From Ferrovibrio sp. (GTDB lineage: Bacteria; Pseudomonadota; Alphaproteobacteria; Ferrovibrionales; Ferrovibrionaceae), in the NCBI GenBank assembly GCA_017991315.1, contig JAGOQS010000001.1, positions 744,001 to 808,000 of the forward strand: a stretch of 64,000 nucleotides of DNA, read 5' to 3'. The notes beneath the pieces were generated by a model. That model did no database searches. It had not been told where the DNA came from and saw only the letters and a list, made by a program, of their open reading frames with translations. Both the position numbers and the translations under genes were made by a program. Below are positions 10,115-18,573 of this stretch, piece after piece (within the stretch, counting starts at the first letter, position 1; every line of letters starts with the position of its first letter).

Positions 10115-12124
10115 ATGTTCCGCAAGATCCTGATCGCCAATCGCGGCGAAATCGCCTGCCGGGTGATCCGCACCGCAAGGCGCCTCGGCGTTGCTACCGT
10201 GGCAGTCTATTCCGATGCCGATGCCAATGCCCGCCATGTGGCGCTGGCCGATGAGGCCGTGCGCATCGGCCCGGCGCCGGTGCGCGAGAGCTACCTGCGC
10301 GCCGATGTCATTATCGCCGCTGCCAAGGCCAGCGGCGCCGAGGCCATCCATCCGGGCTATGGCTTCCTGTCCGAGAATGCTGAATTCGCCGATGCGCTGG
10401 CCGAGGCCGGGCTGGTTTTCATCGGCCCGCCGGCTTCCGCCATCCGCGCCATGGGCCTGAAAGGCGCCGCCAAGGCGCTGATGCAGGAAGCCCGCGTGCC
10501 AGTGGTGCCGGGCTATCACGGCGACAACCAGGATGCCGATTTCCTGCTTAATGAGGCCGAGCGCATCGGCTGGCCGGTGCTGATCAAGGCGGTGGCCGGC
10601 GGCGGTGGCAAGGGCATGCGCCGGGTCGACAAGGCAGCCGAGTTCAAGGCGGCGCTGGCCGGCGCACAGCGCGAAGGCGCCAATGCCTTCGGCAATGACC
10701 GCGTGCTGCTGGAAAAATATCTGGTCAAGCCGCGCCATATCGAAATCCAGGTGTTCGCCGACAAGCAGGGCAATGCCGTGCATCTGTTCGAGCGCGATTG
10801 CAGCGTGCAGCGCCGGCATCAGAAGGTGCTGGAAGAAGCGCCGGCACCGGGCATGCCCACGGCGATGCGCCAGGCCATGGGCCAGGCGGCGGTGAATGCC
10901 GCCAAGGCGATTGGCTATGTCGGCGCCGGCACGGTCGAATTCATCGCCGATGTCAGTGACGGGCTGAAGCCGGACCGTTTCTATTTCATGGAAATGAACA
11001 CCCGCCTGCAGGTGGAGCATCCCGTGACCGAGATGATCACCGGCCAGGACCTGGTGGAATGGCAGCTCCGCGTTGCCGCCGGCAATCCGCTGCCGCTCAA
11101 GCAGGAAGAACTGCGCATCGATGGCCATGCGGTCGAGGCGCGCATCTATGCCGAGGATCCGAACAAGAACTTCCTGCCTTCTGTGGGCAAGCTGCACCGC
11201 CTGCGGCCACCGGCGGAGGATGCGCATGTGCGGGTCGATACCGGCGTGCGCGAGAATGACAGCGTGACGCCGTTCTACGATCCCATGATCGCCAAGCTGA
11301 TCGTGTGGGACCATGATCGTGGCGCCGCCTTGCGCCGCATGGGCCAGGCGCTGGCGCAGTATCAGGTGGCTGGTGTCACCACCAATATCCCATTCCTCAT
11401 CGCCCTGGCCGGCCATCCGGCGTTTGGCGAGGGCGATCTCGATACCGGCTTCATCGAGCGTTTCCGTGCCGACCTGATCCCGCCGGTGCAGGGCGCCGAT
11501 GCCAGTGCCCTGGCGCTGGCGGCATTGGCGGTGGTGCTGGAGCGCCGCGCCCAGCGCAGCGGCGGCAAGGGCGATCCATGGTCACCCTGGGCGGCGGTGA
11601 ATGGCTGGCGGCTCAATGACCAGGGCTATGATGAATTGATCTTTCGCGAAGGCGAGAGCGAAACCCGGCTGCGGATTGAGTATGCCGCCGATGACGCGAT
11701 CCGCGTGAAACTGCCGGGTGGTGCCGTGTTAACGGCCGCGGGCAAGCTGCAGGATGGCAGCCTGGATGCGGTGCTGGATGAGCGCCGTTTCAGCATCGGC
11801 CTGGTCCGTCAGGGGCTGGACCTGACCCTGTTGCTGCCGGGCCGGGTGCAGAAGCTGAGCCTGGTGGATCCGCTTGCCGCCGGTGAGATGGATGAAGCTG
11901 CTGGCGGTGCGCTCACCGCGCCGATGCCGGGCAAGGTGGTGCAGGTGCTGGTGGCGGAAGGTGTGGCGGTAGAAAAGGGCCAGGCGCTGATGGTGCTGGA
12001 GGCGATGAAGATGGAACACACCATCGCGGCGCCAGCGCGCGGCAAGGTAGCCAAGCTGAACTTCAAGGCCGGCGATCAGGTGAGCGAAGGCGCCACTTTG
12101 ATCGCGCTGGAAGCGGAAGGATGA
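10115..12124 (+). CDS. mccA: methylcrotonyl-CoA carboxylase, biotin carboxylase/carrier (alpha) subunit
   Basis: The 669-residue subunit carboxylates biotin with ATP and bicarbonate. It opens with the biotin carboxylase sequence FRKILIANRGEIACRVIRTA, contains the ATP-grasp loop AGGGGKGM and the FMEMNTRLQVEHPVTE active-site block, has a middle linking domain, and ends with a biotinyl carrier domain whose LEAMKMEH motif places the biotinylated residue at Lys632. ATG 10115 follows GGGAGAG. It forms the enzyme with mccB and lies 20 bases after the hydratase gene. The gene for HMG-CoA lyase starts 4 bases after its stop. Confidence 0.94.
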   Translation: MFRKILIANRGEIACRVIRTARRLGVATVAVYSDADANARHVALADEAVRIGPAPVRESYLRADVIIAAAKASGAEAIHPGYGFLSENAEFADALAEAGLVFIGPPASAIRAMGLKGAAKALMQEARVPVVPGYHGDNQDADFLLNEAERIGWPVLIKAVAGGGGKGMRRVDKAAEFKAALAGAQREGANAFGNDRVLLEKYLVKPRHIEIQVFADKQGNAVHLFERDCSVQRRHQKVLEEAPAPGMPTAMRQAMGQAAVNAAKAIGYVGAGTVEFIADVSDGLKPDRFYFMEMNTRLQVEHPVTEMITGQDLVEWQLRVAAGNPLPLKQEELRIDGHAVEARIYAEDPNKNFLPSVGKLHRLRPPAEDAHVRVDTGVRENDSVTPFYDPMIAKLIVWDHDRGAALRRMGQALAQYQVAGVTTNIPFLIALAGHPAFGEGDLDTGFIERFRADLIPPVQGADASALALAALAVVLERRAQRSGGKGDPWSPWAAVNGWRLNDQGYDELIFREGESETRLRIEYAADDAIRVKLPGGAVLTAAGKLQDGSLDAVLDERRFSIGLVRQGLDLTLLLPGRVQKLSLVDPLAAGEMDEAAGGALTAPMPGKVVQVLVAEGVAVEKGQALMVLEAMKMEHTIAAPARGKVAKLNFKAGDQVSEGATLIALEAEG

Positions 12125-12128
12125 TGCC

Positions 12129-13031
12129 ATGACCCTGCCAAGCCAGATACGCCTGTGGGAGGCCGGCCCGCGCGACGGGTTGCAGAACGAGAAGACCGTG
12201 GTGCCCACCGATGTGAAGGTGGAGCTGATCGAGCGCCTAGTGGAATGCGGCGCCACCTATATCGAGGCGACCAGTTTCGTGTCGCCGAAATGGGTGCCGC
12301 AGATGGGCGATGCCGCCGATGTGATGACGCGGATTTCGCGCAAGCCCGGCGTTACCTATCAGGTGCTGACGCCGAACGAGAAGGGCTACGATTCCGCCAA
12401 GCAGTATGGCGCCCGCGCCATCGCGGTATTCGCGGCAGCAAGCGAGAGTTTCTCCCAGCGCAATGTGAATTGCTCAATTGAGGAGAGCCTGGAGCGGTTT
12501 CGTCCGGTGGTGCAGAAGGCCAAGGCGGATGGCGTGCGCGTGCGCGGTTTCGTTTCGGTGGTGCTGGGCTGCCCCTTCGAGGGCGAGGTTGATCCGGTGA
12601 AAGTGGCCGGTATCGCCAGGCAGCTTGCCGAGATGGGCTGCGATGATATTGGCTTGGGCGACACTATCGGCACCGGCACGCCGGGCAAGACCAAGCGTCT
12701 GATCGAGGAAACCGCGAAATTCATTCCGCTCGACCGCATCGGCATGCATTTTCACGATACCTACGGTCAGGCGCTGGCGAATACCTATGCCTCGCTGGAA
12801 ATGGGGATCACCAGCCATGATGCCTCGGTTGCCGGCCTTGGCGGCTGTCCTTACGCGCCAGGTGCCACCGGCAATCTTGCCACCGAGGATCTGGTTTACA
12901 TGCTGGAAGGCCTCGGCATTGACAGCGGCTTCGATCTCAAGCAATTGGTGCGCACCGCCTGGTGGATTTCCGAGAAGCTCGGCCGTCCGCCGGTGTCGAG
13001 TGTCGCCAAGGCCTTGAAATCGAAGATTTGA
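12129..13031 (+). CDS. hmgL: hydroxymethylglutaryl-CoA lyase
   Basis: This 300-residue TIM-barrel lyase splits HMG-CoA into acetoacetate and acetyl-CoA, the final step of leucine degradation. It has the family opening EAGPRDGLQNEK (metal and catalytic residues), a metal-binding HFHDTYGQALAN, and the C-terminal signature GLGGCPYAPGATGNLATED with the active-site cysteine. Four bases separate it from mccA and its stop overlaps the start of the DUF1489 gene by one base, so the operon probably continues beyond the pathway. The length is normal for the bacterial enzyme. Confidence 0.94.
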   Translation: MTLPSQIRLWEAGPRDGLQNEKTVVPTDVKVELIERLVECGATYIEATSFVSPKWVPQMGDAADVMTRISRKPGVTYQVLTPNEKGYDSAKQYGARAIAVFAAASESFSQRNVNCSIEESLERFRPVVQKAKADGVRVRGFVSVVLGCPFEGEVDPVKVAGIARQLAEMGCDDIGLGDTIGTGTPGKTKRLIEETAKFIPLDRIGMHFHDTYGQALANTYASLEMGITSHDASVAGLGGCPYAPGATGNLATEDLVYMLEGLGIDSGFDLKQLVRTAWWISEKLGRPPVSSVAKALKSKI

Positions 13032-13465
13032 TGCCGGTTCATCTGCTCAAGCTTGCTGTTGGTATTGAAAGCCTGGAGCATTTCCGCGAACGCCTGAAGG
13101 CGCGTGCGGAAGGCGCCAAGGGCAAGAAGCAGCCTGGGCATTTTACCCATGTGACACGCCACCGCCCGAAGCGCGACAAGGAAGTGCTGGATGGCGGTTC
13201 GCTCTACTGGGTGGTTAAGGGCCAGCTATGCGCCCGCACCCGGATTCTCGCCCTTGATGACGTGACGCTGGACGATGGCCCGCATTGCGCCATCAAGCTG
13301 GAAGCGAAACTGATCCCGGTGCTGCCGCAACCGCGCCGTCCGCATCAGGGCTGGCGTTATCTCGAAGATGCCGATGCGCCGCCCGATCTCAGCAAGGCGG
13401 GCGAAGGCGCTGCCGAGCTGCCGCCGAAGCTGATGGCGGAACTGCGCGCCCTGGGCTTGCTGTAA
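13031..13465 (+). CDS. DUF1489 family protein
   Basis: A 144-residue protein with the features I associate with DUF1489, a family common in alphaproteobacteria and without a known role: an opening HLLKLAVGIESLEHFRER, a central THVTRHRPKR and LDGGSLYWVVKG, and a C-terminal QGWRYLEDADAPPDL. It is soluble, basic and rich in arginine and lysine. ATG 13031 shares one base with the hmgL stop. The following mipZ begins four bases after its end, so it bridges a catabolic operon and a division gene; whether it works with either is unknown. Confidence 0.82.
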   Translation: MPVHLLKLAVGIESLEHFRERLKARAEGAKGKKQPGHFTHVTRHRPKRDKEVLDGGSLYWVVKGQLCARTRILALDDVTLDDGPHCAIKLEAKLIPVLPQPRRPHQGWRYLEDADAPPDLSKAGEGAAELPPKLMAELRALGLL

Positions 13466-13469
13466 GCCG

Positions 13470-14264
13470 ATGCCGCGCATCATCGTCGTCGGCAACGAGA
13501 AGGGCGGTTCGGGCAAGTCCACCACCGCGATGCATGTGCTGATCGGCCTGGCGCTGGAAGGCGGCCGGGTGGCGGCGATCGATCTCGATGGTCGCCAGCG
13601 CACGCTGGCGCGCTACCTGGAAAACCGGCAGGCCTATATCACCCGCCATGGCGTGCGACTGGCGATGCCGTCCTATGCCGTGGTGCCTTTGAGCGACCGC
13701 GATACCCGCGCTGAGGCCGAGGCCGATGAAGCCGCGCGCTTCCGTGCCGCGCTGGATGGCTTCGCGCCGGACCACGATTTCATCCTGATCGACTGCCCCG
13801 GCGCCGATACGCATCTCTCGCGCCTTGGCCATTCCTTCGCCGACCAACTTCTGACTCCGGTGAATGACAGCTTTATCGATGTCGACCTGCTCGCCACCGT
13901 GGATGCCGAGACGCTGCGGGTGCTGAAGCCCAGCCGCTATGCCGAAATGGTGTGGGAGCAGCGCAAGCAGCGCTTCAACCGCGACCGCCAGAGCATCGAC
14001 TGGGTGGTGATTCGCAACCGCGTGTCGCATCTCGACGCCCGCAACAAGCGCCATGTCGGCCAGGTGCTGCAGGCGCTGGAAAAGCGGATCGGTTTCCGCT
14101 TCCTGCCGGGCCTCTCGGAACGCGTGATTTTCCGCGAATTATTTCTCTCCGGCCTGACCCTGCTGGATCTCGATAAAACCGGCGGCGGCCTATCCATGGC
14201 CCAGGCTGCAGCACGCCAGGAAGTGCGAAATCTGCTGCTCGGCCTCAATCTGGTTACGGATTAG
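13470..14264 (+). CDS. mipZ: division-plane positioning ATPase MipZ
   Basis: The 264-residue ParA/MinD-type ATPase would form a polar gradient and inhibit FtsZ away from midcell, as in Caulobacter. It has the deviant Walker A NEKGGSGKST (Lys11 and Lys16), the DLDGRQRTLARYLENR switch region, and the Walker B stretch FILIDCPGADTHLSRLGHS. The LTPVNDSFIDVDLL and LSGLTLLDL segments separate MipZ from plain ParA or MinD. No parAB genes lie in this window. The start at 13470 follows the DUF1489 stop by four bases. A likely end of the operon follows, where the tct transporter genes have their own leader. Confidence 0.92.
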   Translation: MPRIIVVGNEKGGSGKSTTAMHVLIGLALEGGRVAAIDLDGRQRTLARYLENRQAYITRHGVRLAMPSYAVVPLSDRDTRAEAEADEAARFRAALDGFAPDHDFILIDCPGADTHLSRLGHSFADQLLTPVNDSFIDVDLLATVDAETLRVLKPSRYAEMVWEQRKQRFNRDRQSIDWVVIRNRVSHLDARNKRHVGQVLQALEKRIGFRFLPGLSERVIFRELFLSGLTLLDLDKTGGGLSMAQAAARQEVRNLLLGLNLVTD

Positions 14265-14386
14265 GCATTTCCCCTAAATGCAGCGCAGCATTGCGGAAAA
14301 GGCTTGCCAGCAGGCCGCCGCGTAACAATATTAGCGGCCGATCAAAGCGCTCTGCTCAGAGGGCGCTGGTTAAGGAGGGACACCCT

Positions 14387-15361
14387 ATGAAGAAGTTGCT
14401 TACCGGCATTGCCGCCGGCCTGATCGCCATCGCCGGCAGCGCCGCTCAGGCGCAGGATTATCCGAACAAGGTCATCACCATGGTGGTGCCGTTCGCCGCG
14501 GGTGGCCCGACCGATACCGTTGCCCGCCTGCTGGCGCAGTCGATGGGCACTTCGCTGAAGCAGCAGATCATCGTCGAGAATGTCGGCGGTGCCGGCGGCA
14601 CCCTCGGTGCCGCGCGCGTCGCCCGTTCGGCCGGCGATGGCTACACCATCTTCCTGCATCATATCGGCCATGCCACCAGCGCCACGCTGTACCGCAAGCT
14701 GCCCTATGACACCATCAACGATTTCGAGTCCATCGGTCTGGTCACCGACGTGCCGATGACCCTGGTGGCGAAGTCTGATCTGCCGCCGAAGGATTTCAAG
14801 GAGCTGATCTCCTACATCAAGACCAACAAGGACAAGATCTCCTACGGCAATGCCGGCGTTGGCGCCGCGTCGCATCTCTGCGGCCTGATGCTGATGAGCG
14901 CGCTGCAGACCCAGATGACCACCGTGCCCTACAAGGGTACCGGCCCGGCCATGAACGACCTGCTGGGCGGCCAGATCGACCTGATGTGCGACCAGACCAC
15001 CAACACCACCGGTCAGATCAAGGGCGGCAAGATCAAGGCCTATGCCGTCACCACCAAGACCAAGGTGCCGGCGCTGCCGGACCTGCCGACCATGGACAGC
15101 TCGGGCCTGCCGGGCTTTGAAGTGGCGGTGTGGCACGGCGTCTATGCCCCGAAGGGCACGCCGAAGCCGGTGATCGACAAGCTGGCGACCGCGCTGCAGG
15201 CGGCGCTGAAGGACCCGGTGGTGGTGCAGCGCTTTGCTGAACTCGGCACCGAGCCGGTGGCGCAGGAGAAGGCGACCCCGGCGGCGCTCTCGGCCCATCT
15301 GAAGGCTGAAATCGCCAAGTGGGCCCCGGTGATCAAGGCCGCGGGTGAATACGCCGACTAA
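14387..15361 (+). CDS. tctC: tripartite tricarboxylate transporter substrate-binding protein (TctC/Bug family)
   Basis: A 324-residue periplasmic binding protein of the Bug/TctC family. The N-terminal 22 residues form a signal peptide ending SAAQAQD. The mature start DYPNKVITMVVPFAAGGPTD is the family signature and is part of the ligand pocket; NVGGAGGTLGAARVA and YGNAGVGAASHL follow in the expected order. The ATG at 14387 stands behind AAGGAGG, a strong ribosome site. The ligand may be citrate, another carboxylate or an aromatic acid and is not predictable. A 15-bp hairpin follows before tctB, which suggests that this component is made in excess over the membrane parts. Confidence 0.9.
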   Translation: MKKLLTGIAAGLIAIAGSAAQAQDYPNKVITMVVPFAAGGPTDTVARLLAQSMGTSLKQQIIVENVGGAGGTLGAARVARSAGDGYTIFLHHIGHATSATLYRKLPYDTINDFESIGLVTDVPMTLVAKSDLPPKDFKELISYIKTNKDKISYGNAGVGAASHLCGLMLMSALQTQMTTVPYKGTGPAMNDLLGGQIDLMCDQTTNTTGQIKGGKIKAYAVTTKTKVPALPDLPTMDSSGLPGFEVAVWHGVYAPKGTPKPVIDKLATALQAALKDPVVVQRFAELGTEPVAQEKATPAALSAHLKAEIAKWAPVIKAAGEYAD

Positions 15362-15395
15362 AAAGTTCCGTGTTTCAATAATTTGTCGTAAACGA

Positions 15396-15428
15396 TACGC
15401 CTGTTCCGCTTGCAGCGGGACAGGCGTA
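15396..15428 (+). terminator. strong hairpin between tctC and tctB (attenuator or mRNA stabiliser)
   Basis: A 15-base-pair stem with one G-U pair (15396-15410 with 15414-15428) closes a three-base loop 35 bases after the tctC stop. No T-run follows, so it is not a classical full terminator. In operons of this build such a structure usually protects the binding-protein mRNA from 3' exonucleases or reduces readthrough to the permease genes. Confidence 0.6.
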
Positions 15429-15544
15429 AGCGTATGGCGGAGGGCAGGGAGGCCCAGCCGCCTGTAGCCAGGTACCCACCAAGTGGGGCCGGTAGCCTTA
15501 TAGCAGTGGCCAGACTCAGAGCGGCCGCCACGAAGGGGGATGTG

Positions 15545-16009
15545 ATGCAGGGATTGATCCGCAATCCGAAGGATTTCTGGTCGGGGGCGCTGTTTCTTGC
15601 GCTTGGCCTCGGCTTTCTCATCATCGGCCAGGATTACTCGTTTGGCACGGCACGGCGCATGGGGCCGGCCTTCTTCCCGACCGTGCTTGCCGCCATTCTC
15701 TGCGTCATTGGCGTTGCTGTGATCGTGCGCGGCCTGCTGACCCGTGGCGAGCCGATTACCGGTTTCGCGCTTAAAGGGCTCGTGCTGGTCACCGTAAGCT
15801 GCATCGCGTTTGCCGTAACGGTGCGAGGTGCTGGTCTGGTTGCCTCGGTGGCTTTGCTCACGCTGATCAGCGCGATCGCTTCCGTGCATTTCAAGCTGAA
15901 GAACACCATCATCATGATGGTGGTGCTGGGCGCCTTCTGCGCCCTGGTGTTCGTCAAGGCATTGGGATTGCCGATCCCCATCCTGGGCCCCTGGCTCGGC
16001 GGCAATTGA
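15545..16009 (+). CDS. tctB: tripartite tricarboxylate transporter small membrane subunit TctB
   Basis: A 154-residue protein with four membrane helices, the small permease subunit of a TTT transporter. The early KDFWSGALFLALGLGF and YSFGTARRMGPAFFPTVLA segments are typical of TctB. ATG 15545 follows AAGGGGGA; an in-frame extension to 15410 would run through the intergenic hairpin and is not expected to be translated. It is followed after ten bases by tctA. Such subunits are thought to stabilise or assist the large channel subunit. Confidence 0.88.
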   Translation: MQGLIRNPKDFWSGALFLALGLGFLIIGQDYSFGTARRMGPAFFPTVLAAILCVIGVAVIVRGLLTRGEPITGFALKGLVLVTVSCIAFAVTVRGAGLVASVALLTLISAIASVHFKLKNTIIMMVVLGAFCALVFVKALGLPIPILGPWLGGN

Positions 16010-16019
16010 GGATCGCATC

Positions 16020-17522
16020 ATGGAACTGCTGCAAAATCTTGCCATCGGCTTCGACGCGGCACTGACGCCGCTGAACCTGCTCTACTGTCTCGGCGGCGTT
16101 TTTCTCGGTACGCTGATCGGCGTGTTGCCGGGCCTCGGCCCGGTGGCGACCATCGCCATGCTGCTGCCGGCCACTTTCGCGCTGCCGCCGGTTTCCTCGC
16201 TGATCATGCTCGCCGGTATTTACTACGGCGCCCAGTATGGCGGCTCCACCACGGCCATTCTGATCAACCTGCCGGGCGAAAGCTCATCGGTGATCACGGC
16301 CTTGGATGGCTATGCCATGGCGCGCAAGGGCCGCGCCGGCGTGGCGCTGTCGACGGCTGCGCTCGGCTCTTTCTTCGCCGGCACGGTCGCCACATTCCTG
16401 CTGGCGGTGTTCGCGCCGCCTTTGGCAGAGATCGCGTTGAAATTCGGCCCCGCCGAGTATTTCTCGCTGATGGTGCTGGGCCTTGTCGCCTCGGTGGTGC
16501 TGGCGCATGGCTCGCTGCTCAAGGCCATCGGCATGATTGTTATCGGCCTGCTGTTCGGCATGGTCGGCACCGACGTGAATTCGGGCGTGCCGCGCTTCAC
16601 CTTCGAGACACCCGAACTGGCCGATGGCATCGGTTTCGTCGCCGTTGCCATGGGCATGTTCGGCCTCGGCGAGATCATCAAGAATCTCGAGGATGAGAGC
16701 GAGCGCGCGGTGTTTGTCAAAAGTGTCACCGGCCTGATGCCGACGAAGCAGGATTTCAAGGACATGGTGGCGCCGATCCTGCGCGGTACTGCGCTGGGCT
16801 CGGCGCTCGGTATCCTGCCGGGCGGCGGCGCCATGCTGTCGTCCTTTGCTGCTTATTCGCTCGAAAAGAAGATGTCGAAGAACTCGGCGAATTTCGGCAA
16901 GGGCGCCATCCAGGGTGTGGCGGCACCGGAATCGGCCAACAATGCCGGTGCGCAGACCTCGTTCATCCCGATGCTGACACTGGGCATTCCGTCCAATCCG
17001 GTGATGGCGCTGATGATCGGCGCCATGATCATCCAGGGTATTCAGCCCGGCCCGGCGGTGATGACCGAACAGCCGGCTTTGTTCTGGGGCATCATCGCCT
17101 CGATGTGGATCGGCAACTTCTTCCTCATCGTGCTGAACCTGCCGCTGATCGGCATGTGGGTGCGGATGCTCAGCATCCCGTATCACATCCTGTTCCCGGG
17201 CATCCTGGTGTTCTGCGCCATCGGCGTCTACAGCCTCAACAACACGTCCTTCGATGTGTATCTGATGGCTGGCTTCGGCGTGCTGGGCTACATCTTCGCC
17301 AAGCTGGAATGCGAGCCGGCGCCGATGCTGCTCGGCTTCATCCTTGGCCCGATGATGGAGGAATACCTGCGCCGCGCCATGACGCTCTCGCGTGGCGATC
17401 CCACCGTGTTCTTCACCCGCCCGATCAGCGCCACCATGCTGGTGCTGGCGGCCCTGGCGCTGGCCGTGGTGCTGATGCCGGCGATCCGCAAGAAGCGCGA
17501 GGAAGCTTTCCAGGAGGAGTGA
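16020..17522 (+). CDS. tctA: tripartite tricarboxylate transporter large permease TctA
   Basis: The 500-residue permease has about 11-12 membrane helices and the conserved TctA blocks: GTLIGVLPGLGPVATIAMLLP near residues 28-48, YYGAQYGGSTTAILINLPGE near 70-88, and the second-half repeat ALGILPGGGAMLSSFAAY followed by GAIQGVAAPESANNA and LGIPSNPVMALM. It works with TctC and TctB to import a carboxylate using an ion gradient. The gene ends just before a well-formed terminator. No two-component regulator (TctDE) is beside it, so control of the operon cannot be read here. Confidence 0.92.
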   Translation: MELLQNLAIGFDAALTPLNLLYCLGGVFLGTLIGVLPGLGPVATIAMLLPATFALPPVSSLIMLAGIYYGAQYGGSTTAILINLPGESSSVITALDGYAMARKGRAGVALSTAALGSFFAGTVATFLLAVFAPPLAEIALKFGPAEYFSLMVLGLVASVVLAHGSLLKAIGMIVIGLLFGMVGTDVNSGVPRFTFETPELADGIGFVAVAMGMFGLGEIIKNLEDESERAVFVKSVTGLMPTKQDFKDMVAPILRGTALGSALGILPGGGAMLSSFAAYSLEKKMSKNSANFGKGAIQGVAAPESANNAGAQTSFIPMLTLGIPSNPVMALMIGAMIIQGIQPGPAVMTEQPALFWGIIASMWIGNFFLIVLNLPLIGMWVRMLSIPYHILFPGILVFCAIGVYSLNNTSFDVYLMAGFGVLGYIFAKLECEPAPMLLGFILGPMMEEYLRRAMTLSRGDPTVFFTRPISATMLVLAALALAVVLMPAIRKKREEAFQEE

Positions 17523-17546
17523 TCTTCCCGGATACTCTCTTACGGC

Positions 17547-17584
17547 AGGGCGCGGCTTCCTTGGGAGCCGCGCCCTTTGCTTTT
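17547..17584 (+). terminator. rho-independent terminator after tctA
   Basis: A perfect 11-bp GC-rich stem (17547-17557 with 17566-17576) with an 8-base loop is followed by a T-rich tail, TTTGCTTTT. It lies 25 bases after tctA and before the convergent hydrolase gene. The minus-strand side has no T-run, so it should act mainly for the tct operon. Confidence 0.75.
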
Positions 17585-17588
17585 CGGT

Positions 17589-18566
17589 TTAAGGCTGTCG
17601 CAGCAGGGTGCGACGGAAGAAATCGAGCATGTCGGCGGTGGCGGCGACGCGCGCCTCGGCATCGGCGCCTACGGTAGCGCCGATTCCGCCGCAGGAGGCC
17701 ATCACGCGGGCGGCGAATTCCTTCCAGCCTTCGCGGCTGCTGGCGCCGGATTTGGCATCGCGGATCTGGCCGTCATCCTCGATCCTGAGGTCGCATTCGC
17801 CGAAGGTCTGCACATTGCTGCGCCGCGCCGGGTAATCCGCCATCCAGGCATGGCCGGCAGTATCATAGAGCCTGGTGCGTATGTCGGCGCCGGCCACCCT
17901 TAGCCGCACAGCGTAGCCGAGGCAGTTGGCGGCCGGTGTGTAGTCGTCGCGCGCGCCGAGCAGCAGCAGCAAAGGCGCCGCCACCGGCTGTGGATTGTCC
18001 CATTGCGTGCTGCAGCCGGGATAGAATGGCAGATGCGCGGCGAAGCGTGGCTGGCTGGGAAGGGCATCGGCCAGACGGCGCTCGGCGGTGAACAGGGCCG
18101 CGACGCCGCCGCGCGAGAAGCCGGTGATGCCGATCCGCCGGGCATCGATCCCCGGCTGCCGCGCCAGCAGGGCAAGGGCCTGGAAGCCATCCAGCACCGA
18201 GGCTGCCATCGGCACCCGGCCTTGGTCGCGGGCGGTTTCCTTGACGCCGCGGCCGGCGAAGCTGTCGACGATCAGGGTGGCGATGCCGATGCGGTTCAGC
18301 GGTTCGGCCACCGTATCCTGCATCCATTGTGCGTAGCCACCGCTGCCCGGAATGATGACGACTGCCGGCACTGATGAGGCAGCATGGTCTGGCCGCGAAA
18401 GATGGCCCTGCAGTTCCACCGGACTCTGGCGATAGGTGCCGTTGATGATCTCGGCATAATCCTGCGGCGTGAAGCTGCCGAAAGCCAGTACCTCCACTGG
18501 CCCGGCCCTGGCCGCTGCCGAAGCGGCAGCAGCCAGCAGGCCGAGAGCGAGGAAGGCTGCGCGCAT
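17589..18566 (-). CDS. secreted alpha/beta hydrolase, dienelactone hydrolase-like
   Basis: A 325-residue hydrolase with an N-terminal signal peptide (a leucine/alanine-rich stretch ending ARAG). The oxyanion region VVIIPGSGG and the nucleophile elbow GFSRGG (Ser in ITGFSRGGVAAL) fit the dienelactone hydrolase branch of the alpha/beta hydrolases; DDYTPAANC supplies a likely acid residue and YDTAGHAW the histidine. ATG 18566 is chosen because it begins the signal peptide; the frame extends upstream into the TRAP permease gene. It starts 7 bases after that gene on the same strand, so it may release or modify the substrate taken up by the transporter, but the true substrate is unknown. Confidence 0.8.
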   Translation of the reverse strand: MRAAFLALGLLAAAASAAARAGPVEVLAFGSFTPQDYAEIINGTYRQSPVELQGHLSRPDHAASSVPAVVIIPGSGGYAQWMQDTVAEPLNRIGIATLIVDSFAGRGVKETARDQGRVPMAASVLDGFQALALLARQPGIDARRIGITGFSRGGVAALFTAERRLADALPSQPRFAAHLPFYPGCSTQWDNPQPVAAPLLLLLGARDDYTPAANCLGYAVRLRVAGADIRTRLYDTAGHAWMADYPARRSNVQTFGECDLRIEDDGQIRDAKSGASSREGWKEFAARVMASCGGIGATVGADAEARVAATADMLDFFRRTLLRQP

Positions 18567-18573
18567 GGCCGGG

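Noticed and set aside
14342-16045. Long minus-strand open frame across tctC and tctB
   Set aside because: It crosses the hairpin and both real genes and has a composition typical of a GC-rich antisense shadow.
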